Shown here: one piece after another, positions 16,336 through 25,003 of the stretch | How positions within the stretch are numbered: the stretch's first letter is position 1 | Layout of the letters: every line of letters starts with the position of its first letter | Source of the DNA: Niastella populi | Lineage (GTDB): Bacteria > Bacteroidota > Bacteroidia > Chitinophagales > Chitinophagaceae | Assembly (NCBI RefSeq): GCF_002078015.1 | Contig: NZ_LWBP01000002.1 | Location: 186,001 to 250,000 of the forward strand | DNA: 64,000 nucleotides | Reading direction: 5' to 3' | The notes under the pieces: generated by a model | Seen by the model: the letters and a program-made list of their open reading frames with translations, nothing else | Databases searched by the model: none | Told to the model about the DNA's origin: nothing | Translations under genes and position numbers: made by a program

Positions 16336-17067
16336 TCACACATTATTGTGCTCGCTGATAGCATAAAGCCCTTTGAAGATCAGGTCAGGGTCTGCAAATA
16401 TCCTGTTTTTCAAATGATACACAAAATAGGGTGCATCGCCCCCGGTTAACACCACGTTAAAGTTCCCGTACCGGTCGGCATAGGCATCGATCATTCCATC
16501 AATTTCTTTGGCCATCCCCAGTATAACGCCGCTGAGTATATTGGTGCGGGTATCGTACCCTATCAATGGTAGGTTCCAGTCCTTTTCAACCAGCGGTAGT
16601 TTGGCGGTGAAGATATTCAGCGATTTGAACCGCATTTCCATACCCGGCGATATACCGCCGCCTAAAAACTCCCTGTATTTATTAACGAAGTTATAGGTGA
16701 TCGCGCTTCCCAATCCTATTATCAGATTATTATGATCGGGAAAAAGATCAACTGCCGCCGACATCAGCGCCAGCCTGTCGGCCCCTATATCCGACGGCTT
16801 ACCCACCGGGGTAGTTATGGGCAGCTTCGACAAATGATTCAATTTATGAAAGCGGCTAGCCGCGCCCAGCAGCATTTCAAGGCCGGGATTATGATCAATT
16901 ACAGAAGAAAGAATTGATTTGGCTGGTTTGTATTTTTCGATCAGGTGTTTAAAAGTGTCATCACTATCATTTTCCAGTATCAGCACTTCCTGTAAATCCC
17001 TGTTATTAAAAATGCCACATTTCAACCGGGTATTGCCGAAATCAAAACATAATGTTGTTTGAACCAA
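16336..17067 (-). CDS. coaX: Type III pantothenate kinase
   Basis: 243 residues. It phosphorylates pantothenate with ATP, the first step of coenzyme A synthesis, in the cytoplasm. ASKHA-fold signatures are visible: the phosphate-1 motif LCFDFGNTRLKCGIF (about 6-20), GADRLALMSAA (phosphate-2 region, GxDR) near 100, and GLGSAITYNF near 117. The typical PGxxMR segment ISPGMEMRFKSL is present. It lies upstream of lptC with 26 bp between them and 90 bp downstream of the LON-domain gene, so coaX-lptC may be one transcript. Confidence 0.93.
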   Translation of the reverse strand: MVQTTLCFDFGNTRLKCGIFNNRDLQEVLILENDSDDTFKHLIEKYKPAKSILSSVIDHNPGLEMLLGAASRFHKLNHLSKLPITTPVGKPSDIGADRLALMSAAVDLFPDHNNLIIGLGSAITYNFVNKYREFLGGGISPGMEMRFKSLNIFTAKLPLVEKDWNLPLIGYDTRTNILSGVILGMAKEIDGMIDAYADRYGNFNVVLTGGDAPYFVYHLKNRIFADPDLIFKGLYAISEHNNV

Positions 17068-17157
17068 TCTATATAGATTTTAACGGTTTACCGGATGAAG
17101 AAATGTGTTTTTTTTGTTTCTGCCAAAAAAGATTAGACGGTGAGTGATGAATGATGA

Positions 17158-17805
17158 CTACAATCCAAGGTCGAAATCAAACGCTGATAAATTGCGGAAA
17201 TGCCCGTTCAATTTTACTTTTTCCTTCAATTGTTCCATTTCAAGCAGCATGGGCAACACTTTTTGCAAATGCCTTTTAATGTATTCCTGTCGCTGTATCT
17301 CTTTCATCAATCCCAACAATTCATATTCTTCCTCGAGCGATAAACCGGCATGATGGCCAACATCATACGCTTTCAGCTGCTCTTCGGGCTTTTTAAAGTC
17401 CTTCGATATGTTCAGCAGCCGGTGCAATTGTTTTACCCCCATCACCACTTTCTGCATCAGCTCACGATTGCCGTAGTCATCGTTTTCAGGATAATTTACA
17501 ATGGCGCCGCTGTATAATTTTTCAGGGATCTGCTTTATCACCTCCAGAATGCGAAAAATGCGCAATCCCTCGGTTTTGATATCCATTTCACCATTTTCAT
17601 AGGTTTGCACAATTTCGGTCACCTGCACCAGGGTGCCCATTTCCTGCAGCCGGTTATTTACCACCGAAGGTATACCAAATGATTTTTTGGCTTCGAAACA
17701 TTCAGTTATCAGTTGTTTATAGCGGGGTTCGAAGATATGCAGATGCACTTTTTCACCGGGAAAAACCACAATACTCAGGGGGAAAATCGGAATGAAATTA
17801 GTCAT
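17158..17805 (-). CDS. LON substrate-binding domain protein
   Basis: 215 residues, made only of the Lon N-terminal (LAN/PUA-like) domain: it starts TNFIPIFPLSIVVFPGEKVHLHIFEPRYKQL, the classical Lon N-domain signature. An alpha-helical C-terminal part follows. The AAA and protease domains of Lon are absent, as in other stand-alone LON-domain proteins of bacteria, whose function is not settled; peptide or protein binding is inferred from the domain. It is divergent from the glycosyltransferase operon that begins 120 bp away. Confidence 0.85.
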   Translation of the reverse strand: MTNFIPIFPLSIVVFPGEKVHLHIFEPRYKQLITECFEAKKSFGIPSVVNNRLQEMGTLVQVTEIVQTYENGEMDIKTEGLRIFRILEVIKQIPEKLYSGAIVNYPENDDYGNRELMQKVVMGVKQLHRLLNISKDFKKPEEQLKAYDVGHHAGLSLEEEYELLGLMKEIQRQEYIKRHLQKVLPMLLEMEQLKEKVKLNGHFRNLSAFDFDLGL

Positions 17806-17871
17806 ATAAAATACGCGTTTTGCAATCTACCACAATGTTTTTAAACCTGTAAAATATATTCCACATTCAGC

Positions 17872-17879
17872 TACATTTG
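17872..17879 (+). promoter_or_regulatory. Probable -7 element of the glycosyltransferase-meaB operon
   Basis: TACATTTG fits TAnnTTTG and would start transcription near 17886, about 40 bp before the first ATG (17926). A clear TTTG at the -33 position is not visible. Confidence 0.4.
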
Positions 17880-17925
17880 CAGGGCATATTGTATCACTCT
17901 TTAACACCGTATTTAATTAAAAGTT

Positions 17926-18801
17926 ATGAAAATTTCGGGATTTATTATTATACGAAACGCAGTAATTAATGATTATCCCGTAACGGAAGCTATACGTTCT
18001 GTATTACCGATGGTCGATGAAATGATAGTAAGTATTGGCGATAGTGAAGATGATACCTCCGGCCTTATTCAGTCTATTTCCTCCGACAAGATCCGGATCG
18101 TACACTCTGTGTGGGACCCCGCTTTGCGCAAAGGCGGTGCGGTGCTGGCAGCAGAAACCGACAAGGCATTCGCACACATTTCACCCGATTCCGACTGGGC
18201 TTTTTATATTCAGGCCGATGAAGTGGTGCATGAAAAATACCACTCCGTTATTCTGGAAGCTGCCAGAAAATACAAAGACCAAAAAGAAGTGGAAGGCCTG
18301 TTATTCAAATACACCCATTTTTATGGAACCTACAATTATGTAGGCGACAGCCGTAAGTGGTACAACCGCGAGATCCGTTTGATACGCAATGATAAAAGTA
18401 TTCATTCCTATAAAGATGCGCAGGGCTTTCGCAAAGACGGCCGCAAATTGAACGTAAAACTCATAGACGCATACATATACCATTATGGCTGGGTAAAAAG
18501 CCCCAAACAAATGCTGCAAAAGCAAAAGAACCTCGGTAAATTCTGGCGCAGCGATGAAGAGTGGCAACAGTTCCTTTCAGAGTCGGATTTCTGGGATTTC
18601 AGCAATGAGTTCGACTCACTGGCAAAATTTACCGAAACGCATCCCGCGGTCATGCACGACCGCATTAAAAAACAGAACTGGAATATTGAAATGGATATAA
18701 GCCGCAAACGCTTTTCTTTCAAAAACCGCCTGTTGTATTATATCGAGAAAGCAACCGGCAAACGCCTGTTCGATTATAAGAACTATAAAATATTAAAATA
18801 A
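17926..18801 (+). CDS. Glycosyltransferase family 2 protein
   Basis: 291 residues. A GT-A fold is suggested by the start MKISGFIIIRNAVINDYPVTEAI and the nucleotide-sugar segment DEMIVSIGDSEDDTSGLI; FYIQADEVVHEKY stands where the metal-binding DxD normally sits (QADE). No membrane segment is seen, so it probably acts at the cytoplasmic face on lipid-linked saccharide or LPS core. It is the first of three consecutive GT2 genes. A 42-bp gap with the TTG/ATG start ambiguity follows before the next gene. Confidence 0.85.
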   Translation: MKISGFIIIRNAVINDYPVTEAIRSVLPMVDEMIVSIGDSEDDTSGLIQSISSDKIRIVHSVWDPALRKGGAVLAAETDKAFAHISPDSDWAFYIQADEVVHEKYHSVILEAARKYKDQKEVEGLLFKYTHFYGTYNYVGDSRKWYNREIRLIRNDKSIHSYKDAQGFRKDGRKLNVKLIDAYIYHYGWVKSPKQMLQKQKNLGKFWRSDEEWQQFLSESDFWDFSNEFDSLAKFTETHPAVMHDRIKKQNWNIEMDISRKRFSFKNRLLYYIEKATGKRLFDYKNYKILK

Positions 18802-18843
18802 TTCCAATACCTGTTGAGCAACTTCCAACATAAAAACAATTCA

Positions 18844-19605
18844 ATGAGCGCGGTTACAGCAGTGATCATCACCCATAATGAAGCCCGCAATATTCAACAA
18901 TGCCTGGCATCACTCAAAACAGTAGCCGATGAAATAATTGTGGTAGACTCATTCTCAACCGACGATACCGTAGCCATTTGCGAACGCGAAGGCGCCATTG
19001 TAAAACAACAGGCATGGCTTGGGTTCGGCCCGCAAAAGAACGTTGGCATTCAACTGGCAAAACATGAATACATTCTCTCGCTCGATGCCGATGAAGCCCT
19101 GGATGAAGTATTACAGGCAAGCATCCTGGCCGCCAAACAACAGGGCCTGCAGGGCATGTACGACTTTACCCGGTTAAATTTTTACTATGGTAAATTCTTA
19201 CGGCATGGGGTTGAATATCCCGATTACAAGATCCGCCTGTTCCCCAAAAGCATAGTGCGGTGGAATGATGAACTGGTACACGAAACCTTACAAATATCGC
19301 AGAACATACAACAAAACAGGCTGAAAGGCCATTTGTTGCATTATACTTATTTTGCCATTCGCGAGCACGTGGCCAAGGCCAATAAGTATACCGACCTTGG
19401 CGCCGAACTGAATTTCAAAAAAGGAAAACGGGCTTCGTGGTTTAAAATACTGTTCAGTCCGCTCTTTACCTTTATACAGGCCTATATTGTAAAAAGAGGT
19501 TTTCTCGATGGCAGACATGGATTTATCGTAGCCGTATTCCATGCCTATGGCGCATTTATGAAGTATACCAAACTGTGGATGTTAAATAACGAAAAAAAGA
19601 AATGA
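18844..19605 (+). CDS. Glycosyltransferase family 2, WaaE/KdtX-like
   Basis: 253 residues from ATG 18844; an in-frame TTG at 18814 is less likely. Typical GT2 start MSAVTAVIITHNEARNIQQCL; the nucleotide-binding region is EIIVVDSFSTDDTVAIC and the DxD region is LSLDADEALDE. The internal YYGKFLRHGVEYPDYKIRLF and the C-terminal FxxxYIxKRGFLDGxHGF pattern match LPS core beta-1,4-glucosyltransferase WaaE-like proteins. Its stop codon overlaps the next start (ATGA), indicating translational coupling. Confidence 0.88.
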   Translation: MSAVTAVIITHNEARNIQQCLASLKTVADEIIVVDSFSTDDTVAICEREGAIVKQQAWLGFGPQKNVGIQLAKHEYILSLDADEALDEVLQASILAAKQQGLQGMYDFTRLNFYYGKFLRHGVEYPDYKIRLFPKSIVRWNDELVHETLQISQNIQQNRLKGHLLHYTYFAIREHVAKANKYTDLGAELNFKKGKRASWFKILFSPLFTFIQAYIVKRGFLDGRHGFIVAVFHAYGAFMKYTKLWMLNNEKKK

Positions 19606-20405
19606 AGCATACGCCATCCTGTACATTACTAATTGCCACTTACAACTGGCCCGCGGCATTGGAGCAAACGCTGTTGAGCATAAAGCGGCAGGTAATGTTG
19701 CCCAGTGAGGTGATCATTGCCGATGATGGTTCAAAAGAAGAAACAACGAAACTGATCGCCGCTTACCAAACCGGGTTTCCCGTACCACTGCGCCACATCT
19801 GGCAACCCGATGAAGGCTTTAAGCTTGGCCAGATCCGTAACAAAGTCATTGCCGCCGCTACCGGAGAATATATAATACAGATCGATGGCGACCTTATACT
19901 GCACCCTTCATTCGTAAAAGATCATGTACACGCTGCACGCCCCAATCATTTTATCGGTGGCAGCCGGGTATTGCTGAGTGAAGCCTTATCGCAGGAGATC
20001 TTTAAAAGCAAACAGGCCGGCATTTCTCTTTTTCACAAAGGAGTGCGCAATAAGTTCAATGCCCTGCACGCCCCCGCGGTGGCCCGGTTCATTGAACTGT
20101 TCAAAAAAGAAAAAGGATTGTACAACTTACGCGGCTGTAATATGTCGTTCTGGCGAAAAGACCTGTTGGCTGTAAATGGTTACAACGAACAGATCACCGG
20201 CTGGGGCCGGGAAGATACCGAGCTCGTAATTCGGTTGTACAACAAAGGTATACAACGGGTATTTTTTAAATTACAGGGTATCGTATATCACCTGTACCAT
20301 AAGGAATACGACCGTACCAGCGTGTTGAAGAACGATGAAGTGGTGCAAGAGGCCATTGAAAATAAACTTACCTGGTGCGAAAAAGGAGTTGCTCAATATT
20401 TGTAA
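19602..20405 (+). CDS. Glycosyltransferase family 2 with C-terminal galactosyltransferase-like domain
   Basis: 267 residues. GT2 signatures TLLIATYNWPAALEQTLLSI and EVIIADDGSKEET; the DxD motif is in IIQIDGDLILHP (about 97-100). The C-terminal half carries a Glyco_transf_7C-type pattern (NLRGCNMSFWRKDLLAVNGYNE followed by GWGREDTELVIRL), whose Glu/Asp pair supplies the catalytic base. It starts in a 4-bp overlap with the previous glycosyltransferase and lies 12 bp before meaB. Probably LPS or surface glycan assembly. Confidence 0.88.
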   Translation: MKHTPSCTLLIATYNWPAALEQTLLSIKRQVMLPSEVIIADDGSKEETTKLIAAYQTGFPVPLRHIWQPDEGFKLGQIRNKVIAAATGEYIIQIDGDLILHPSFVKDHVHAARPNHFIGGSRVLLSEALSQEIFKSKQAGISLFHKGVRNKFNALHAPAVARFIELFKKEKGLYNLRGCNMSFWRKDLLAVNGYNEQITGWGREDTELVIRLYNKGIQRVFFKLQGIVYHLYHKEYDRTSVLKNDEVVQEAIENKLTWCEKGVAQYL

Positions 20406-20417
20406 TAGAATAATAAC

Positions 20418-21332
20418 ATGCATACGCAGGCGCCCGCCAACTGGCAGCAATTGCTGCAACAAATAAAGGAAGGATCGCAAAAAGCCATTTCCCGGTGTTT
20501 ATCACTGGTTGAAAATGAAGTGCCCGGTTATGCGCAGTTCCTGGCCGGCCTGCCCATTAATGAACATACGCAGATCATTGGTATAACCGGCCCGCCCGGC
20601 GCCGGCAAAAGCACTTTAACCGATGCCCTCATTGGCGAGCTGGTGGCAGCGCAAAAAAAAGTGGCCGTATTGTGTGTTGACCCCTCCTCACCTTTCAACC
20701 TGGGCGCTCTGCTGGGCGACCGCATAAGGATGAGCGAATGGTACAGCCACCCCAATGTGTTTATCCGTTCGCTGGCAACAAGAGGTTCGCTGGGCGGACT
20801 GCACCCTAAGATCATCGAGCTCACTGAAGTATTGAAGGCCGCGCCTTTTGATCATATAATTATTGAAACCGTAGGGGTGGGACAAAGCGAAGTGGAAATT
20901 GCCGGACTGGCCGATGTGACCGTAGTAGTGCTGGTGCCCGAAGCGGGTGATGAAGTACAGACCATGAAAGCCGGCCTTATGGAAATTGCCGATATTTTCG
21001 TGGTGAACAAAGCCGACCGCCCCGATGCCGATACTTTTTTCCGCAACCTGAAACTCATGCTGCAGCCCGCATTTCATGCAACTGCAGTAGACATCCCGGT
21101 TATAAAAACGGTGGCCTCGCAAAGGAAAGGTATAGCCGAACTATATGAAGCCATCGGTAAACAATTGAAGCAGGTGCAAACAACGGATAAGAAATTCAGG
21201 CTACTGGCCGATAAAGCGTATTACCTGTTGCAAAAGCACCGCATGAAGGACCTTACCAGGGAAGCCCTGCTGGCCGTTATTCAAAAAGAAAATATCACTA
21301 ACGTTTATTCGTTTATAACCAGGTTTTATTAA
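20418..21332 (+). CDS. meaB: Methylmalonyl-CoA mutase-associated GTPase MeaB
   Basis: 304 residues of the ArgK/MeaB family. The Walker A is GITGPPGAGKSTLTDAL near 52-68, with VLCVDPSSPFNLGALLGDRIRM after it, switch-region ETVGVGQSE, and the NKADRPDAD base-specificity motif near 195. MeaB gates adenosylcobalamin loading and protects methylmalonyl-CoA mutase. No mutase gene is in the window. It sits between glycosyltransferase genes with 12-bp and 18-bp spacing, apparently within their transcript. Confidence 0.95.
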   Translation: MHTQAPANWQQLLQQIKEGSQKAISRCLSLVENEVPGYAQFLAGLPINEHTQIIGITGPPGAGKSTLTDALIGELVAAQKKVAVLCVDPSSPFNLGALLGDRIRMSEWYSHPNVFIRSLATRGSLGGLHPKIIELTEVLKAAPFDHIIIETVGVGQSEVEIAGLADVTVVVLVPEAGDEVQTMKAGLMEIADIFVVNKADRPDADTFFRNLKLMLQPAFHATAVDIPVIKTVASQRKGIAELYEAIGKQLKQVQTTDKKFRLLADKAYYLLQKHRMKDLTREALLAVIQKENITNVYSFITRFY

Positions 21333-21350
21333 AACCCGACAGAAGTAGAT

Positions 21351-22229
21351 ATGCATATATTGTATTGCACATTTGGAAACCGTTTTTCGAATCACCTGCA
21401 GGCGGCGTTCTCAGCCATGTCGTTCCTGCAACAGCCTGATGAAGTAAAGTCTGTAAATATAATAACCGACGCGGCGCCATTCTATCAACACCTGGCGAAG
21501 CATGCCAATATAATTGCCGTTACGCCTGAAAAAATTAAGGAATGGAAGGGCCCGCACGATTTCTTCTGGCGTGTTAAAATAAAAGCCATCCAACACATAA
21601 CCGAAATGTATAATGGCAGCCCGGTTATCTATTGCGATACCGATACCTTTCTGTACAGCAATATTTCTTCGCTGAAAGCCGAACTGCTGGGCGGTAAAGC
21701 CTATATGCATGAGGACGAAGGCGCATTGTCGACCCTGAAAGACAAAACCAGTAAAAGAACGTGGCGGGCGTTGAAGGGCAGGCAGTTTGGCGGATTGACC
21801 ATGCAACCTACCGATCATATGTACAATGCCGGTGTGGTATCAACGCCAAATAACCAAAACGGAAAAGACATAGCGCTGGCGCTGCAGATCTGTGATGAGA
21901 TGTGTGCGGGCGGCGTACCGTTCAGGTTAGTTGAACAATATTCGCTTTCGCTGGCCCTTAACCATATTTATACCCTTGGCGATGCCACCCCCTGGATCGC
22001 ACATTACTGGCGCAACAAGGAAGACTGGAACCCGTTCATACTAGAATGGATAGCCGAGCAACAGTTCAAAGGCAAAAGTTTTGAAGAAATGCTGGCTGGT
22101 TTTGCCGGGCTCGATCTGAGCCAGGTACCGGTGATCATTAAAAGAAAATATACCGCGGTAAAATGGCACCGTGCCGTTGACTGGCTTTTCCCGCCAAGAA
22201 ATCATCAGTATGTAAAAAAGAACATGTGA
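21351..22229 (+). CDS. Nucleotide-diphospho-sugar transferase-like protein
   Basis: 292 residues. The start MHILYCTFGNRFSNHLQAAFSAMSFL and the metal-binding DxD in PVIYCDTDTFLYSNI (about 95-101) place it among GT-A-type transferases; the family resembles small capsular or core glycosyltransferases of Bacteroidota. HMYNAGVVST and APWIAHYWRNKEDW probably shape the acceptor site. No signal or membrane segment. It is the last gene of the 17.9-22.2 kb cluster, 18 bp after meaB. The specific sugar is not deducible. Confidence 0.75.
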   Translation: MHILYCTFGNRFSNHLQAAFSAMSFLQQPDEVKSVNIITDAAPFYQHLAKHANIIAVTPEKIKEWKGPHDFFWRVKIKAIQHITEMYNGSPVIYCDTDTFLYSNISSLKAELLGGKAYMHEDEGALSTLKDKTSKRTWRALKGRQFGGLTMQPTDHMYNAGVVSTPNNQNGKDIALALQICDEMCAGGVPFRLVEQYSLSLALNHIYTLGDATPWIAHYWRNKEDWNPFILEWIAEQQFKGKSFEEMLAGFAGLDLSQVPVIIKRKYTAVKWHRAVDWLFPPRNHQYVKKNM

Positions 22230-22392
22230 TGCGGGTTGGAAAAACTGCCGGAAGGCTAGATAAGTTGAAAAAACGCCTTCCTGCAAATTTGAGCAGGTAT
22301 ACAAAAAAAACAATACATCAAACCGGCCGTTTTGGCAACCGGGAAGAAAAAAATGGCTGGGTGACAGTTATAACTAATTCAGAAGCAATTTT

Positions 22393-22605
22393 TTAATGCT
22401 CGCTTTTCCACCAGCGATAGCCAATGTAACCCATAACGATCAATGGGGTAAGGCCGAGGTAGATAATGCCCATATTCAACGCCTTTGCAGGCTTTTCACC
22501 TAATTGCTGCGCTGTTTTGGTACAGATGCTACATTGCGCCGAAACATCTGCCGGAACCACGAAAAACAGCATTAACAGTACAAATAATATCACGCATCCT
22601 CTCAT
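22393..22605 (-). CDS. Small membrane protein with CxxC motif
   Basis: 70 residues. Signal peptide about 1-23 (ends DVSAQ), then CSICTKTAQQLGEKPAKALN with a CxxC pair, a single transmembrane helix (GIIYLGLTPLIVMGYIGYRWW) and a charged end. Proteins with this CSICTKTA signature are frequent in Bacteroidota; I know of no function. The CxxC faces the periplasm by topology. It stands alone between the convergent glycosyltransferase operon and typA. Confidence 0.75.
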   Translation of the reverse strand: MRGCVILFVLLMLFFVVPADVSAQCSICTKTAQQLGEKPAKALNMGIIYLGLTPLIVMGYIGYRWWKSEH

Positions 22606-22816
22606 GGTAATTCAAATTACCATACAAAAATACAACAAAAGCCGGTGCCGAAAAAAGGCATGACACTCCGAAATTTGAAAAATGCAAGCGCTGTGAACAC
22701 CCGCAAACAACTGACCAAAGCAGGCTGATATCATCTTAATTCACCTTCTCATCCGCTCCATCAAACGCCTTCTCCCCATCGTTCAAACAGCTATTTTACC
22801 AGCTACCTTAAATAAA

Positions 22817-22846
22817 AATGGAACCGCTTTTGAAAACGGTTCCATT
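22817..22846 (-). terminator. Intrinsic terminator of typA
   Basis: AATGGAACCG (22817-22826) pairs with CGGTTCCATT (22837-22846); on the minus strand TTTTTATTT follows. It lies 25 bp beyond the typA stop. Confidence 0.8.
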
Positions 22847-22870
22847 ATATAAAGAATGTTTTGAACTTTC

Positions 22871-24679
22871 TTATGCTTCAGCTTTCATTGACTTAGCCTG
22901 TTTCTTTCTTTCTTCTTCATTGAGTATGGTTTTACGCATACGAATGAAGTTAGGCGTAACCTCAATACACTCATCGTGCTGGATGTACTCCATGCATTCT
23001 TCGAGGGTAAGCTGAATTTTAGGAGCAATGTTGGTTGCAGCATCGCTACCGCTTGCGCGCATGTTCGTGAGTTTTTTTCCTTCGGTGATCTGAACCACCA
23101 GGTCGCCTGGTTTAATATGCTCGCCAATGATCTGGCCTGCATATATTTCTTCACCCGGATCGATAAAGAATGAACCCCTATCCTGCAGTTTATCGAGTGA
23201 GTAACCGGTTGAAGAACCATTTTCCTTTGCCAGCAACACGCCGTTATTACGGCCGGGAATTACACCTTTCCAGGGTTTATATTCGCTGAAGCGGTGAGCC
23301 ATTACAGCTTCGCCTTGTGTGTTGGTCAGCATTTGCGTACGCAAGCCGATCAAACCGCGTGAAGGGATCTCAAACTCCAGGTGCTGCATTTCGCCTTTGG
23401 TTTCCATTATCAGCATTTCACCTTTACGGCGGGTTACCAGGTCAATTACTTTTGAAGCAAACTCCTGCGGTACATCTACCACCAGAATTTCGTATGGCTC
23501 GCATTTTTTGCCATCTATCTGTTTTACGATAACCTGAGGTTGTCCTACAGTTAATTCATATCCTTCACGACGCATGGTCTCTATCAATACGCCTAAGTGC
23601 AGGATACCGCGGCCATATACAACGAATGCATCGCCGCCATCGCTATCTACCACTCTCAATGCGAGGTTCTTTTCAGTTTCTTTCATCAAACGGTCGCGCA
23701 GGTGGCGGCTCGTTACGAACTTACCATCTTTACCATAGAAAGGTGAGTTGTTGATCGAGAACAACATGTTCATGGTTGGCTCATCAACACTGATAACCGG
23801 TAACGCTTCGGGGTTTTCAAAATCGGCAATGGTATCGCCAATATTGAATCCTTCAATACCTACAACGGCGCACAGGTCACCGGCAACTACTTCGGTTACT
23901 TTTTTCTTGCCCATGCCTTCAAACACATACAGTTCTTTTACACGGGTCTTTTTTATACTGCCATCGCCCTGTACCAGGGAAATGGGCTGGTTTTCTTTTA
24001 TAACTCCACGCGATACCCTTCCTACCGCAATACGGCCGAGGAACGATGAATAATCGAGTGAAGTGATCTGCAATTGCAGGGTGCCTTCGCTTACTTTTGG
24101 TGGTGGTACATGTTTCAGGATACCATCGAGCAGCGGGTTAATATTTTCGCTGGGTGTTAATGAATCGTTGAACCAGCCGTTTCTGCCGCTACCGTAGTAG
24201 GTAGGGAAATCGAGCTGCTCTTCGGTAGCATCGAGGTTGAAGAATAATTCAAACACCGCATCGTGTACTTCATCGGGACGGCAGTTAGGCTTATCCACTT
24301 TGTTGATGATCACAATCGGGCGCAGGTTCAGCTGTAACGCCTTTTGTAATACGAACCGGGTTTGTGGCATGGGGCCTTCAAAGGCATCCACCAGCAAACA
24401 CACACCATCGGCCATTTTCAGTACGCGCTCAACCTCACCACCAAAGTCGGCGTGGCCCGGGGTATCAATTACATTGATCTTTACATCTTTGTATGTTACC
24501 GCTGCGTTCTTACTGAAGATGGTGATACCTCTTTCTCTTTCCAGATCATTACTGTCCATGATCAGATCACCAGTTTCCTGGTTCTCACGAAACACTTTGG
24601 TAGCGTGTAAGATCTTGTCTACCAGGGTTGTTTTTCCGTGGTCTACGTGGGCAATAATGGCGATATTTCTGATATCCAT
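22871..24679 (-). CDS. typA: Translational GTPase TypA/BipA
   Basis: 602 residues, standard TypA length. The G domain has G1 AHVDHGKTTL (about 11-20), G2 RERGITI (about 49-55), G3 DTPGHADFGGEV (about 72-83) and G4 NKVDKP (about 126-131). EF-G-like domains II, III and V and the BipA-specific C-terminal domain (GSSTGYSLDKLQDRGSFF, NMRASGSDAA) follow. It binds the 70S ribosome and aids ribosome assembly and stress growth. Monocistronic, with a 324-bp upstream gap and a terminator downstream. Confidence 0.97.
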   Translation of the reverse strand: MDIRNIAIIAHVDHGKTTLVDKILHATKVFRENQETGDLIMDSNDLERERGITIFSKNAAVTYKDVKINVIDTPGHADFGGEVERVLKMADGVCLLVDAFEGPMPQTRFVLQKALQLNLRPIVIINKVDKPNCRPDEVHDAVFELFFNLDATEEQLDFPTYYGSGRNGWFNDSLTPSENINPLLDGILKHVPPPKVSEGTLQLQITSLDYSSFLGRIAVGRVSRGVIKENQPISLVQGDGSIKKTRVKELYVFEGMGKKKVTEVVAGDLCAVVGIEGFNIGDTIADFENPEALPVISVDEPTMNMLFSINNSPFYGKDGKFVTSRHLRDRLMKETEKNLALRVVDSDGGDAFVVYGRGILHLGVLIETMRREGYELTVGQPQVIVKQIDGKKCEPYEILVVDVPQEFASKVIDLVTRRKGEMLIMETKGEMQHLEFEIPSRGLIGLRTQMLTNTQGEAVMAHRFSEYKPWKGVIPGRNNGVLLAKENGSSTGYSLDKLQDRGSFFIDPGEEIYAGQIIGEHIKPGDLVVQITEGKKLTNMRASGSDAATNIAPKIQLTLEECMEYIQHDECIEVTPNFIRMRKTILNEEERKKQAKSMKAEA

Positions 24680-25003
24680 AAAATCCTTATCCCTGACAGG
24701 AATTGTTTTTTTAATTTCTTAATAATGAATGCCTTACTATGCTTTAATTTTCGCAATGGCAAACGAGGCGCAAAGGTACGCCAAATCAATGGGCGGGGCA
24801 AGCAAAAGCGGAAACTTTATGTACAATTAATTCGGGCTTATAAAGGTTTTTATGGTGCATAATCCCTTATAAACCCTGATACAACGAATTAATTTTTTAT
24901 GGCAGCATGCTAAACAGATAGCAGTCACAGATTTATAACCGCAAATGTGCAAAAAAGACCTTGCAGTAGGCAATGTCAGATGTTGTAATATAATAATCCT
25001 CTG
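24680..25003. other. Intergenic region between typA and the DUF5009 gene
   Basis: 324 bp. I see no gene, hairpin or periodic repeat. It must hold the typA promoter on its left side, but I could not recognise a convincing TTTG/TAnnTTTG pair. Confidence 0.5.
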
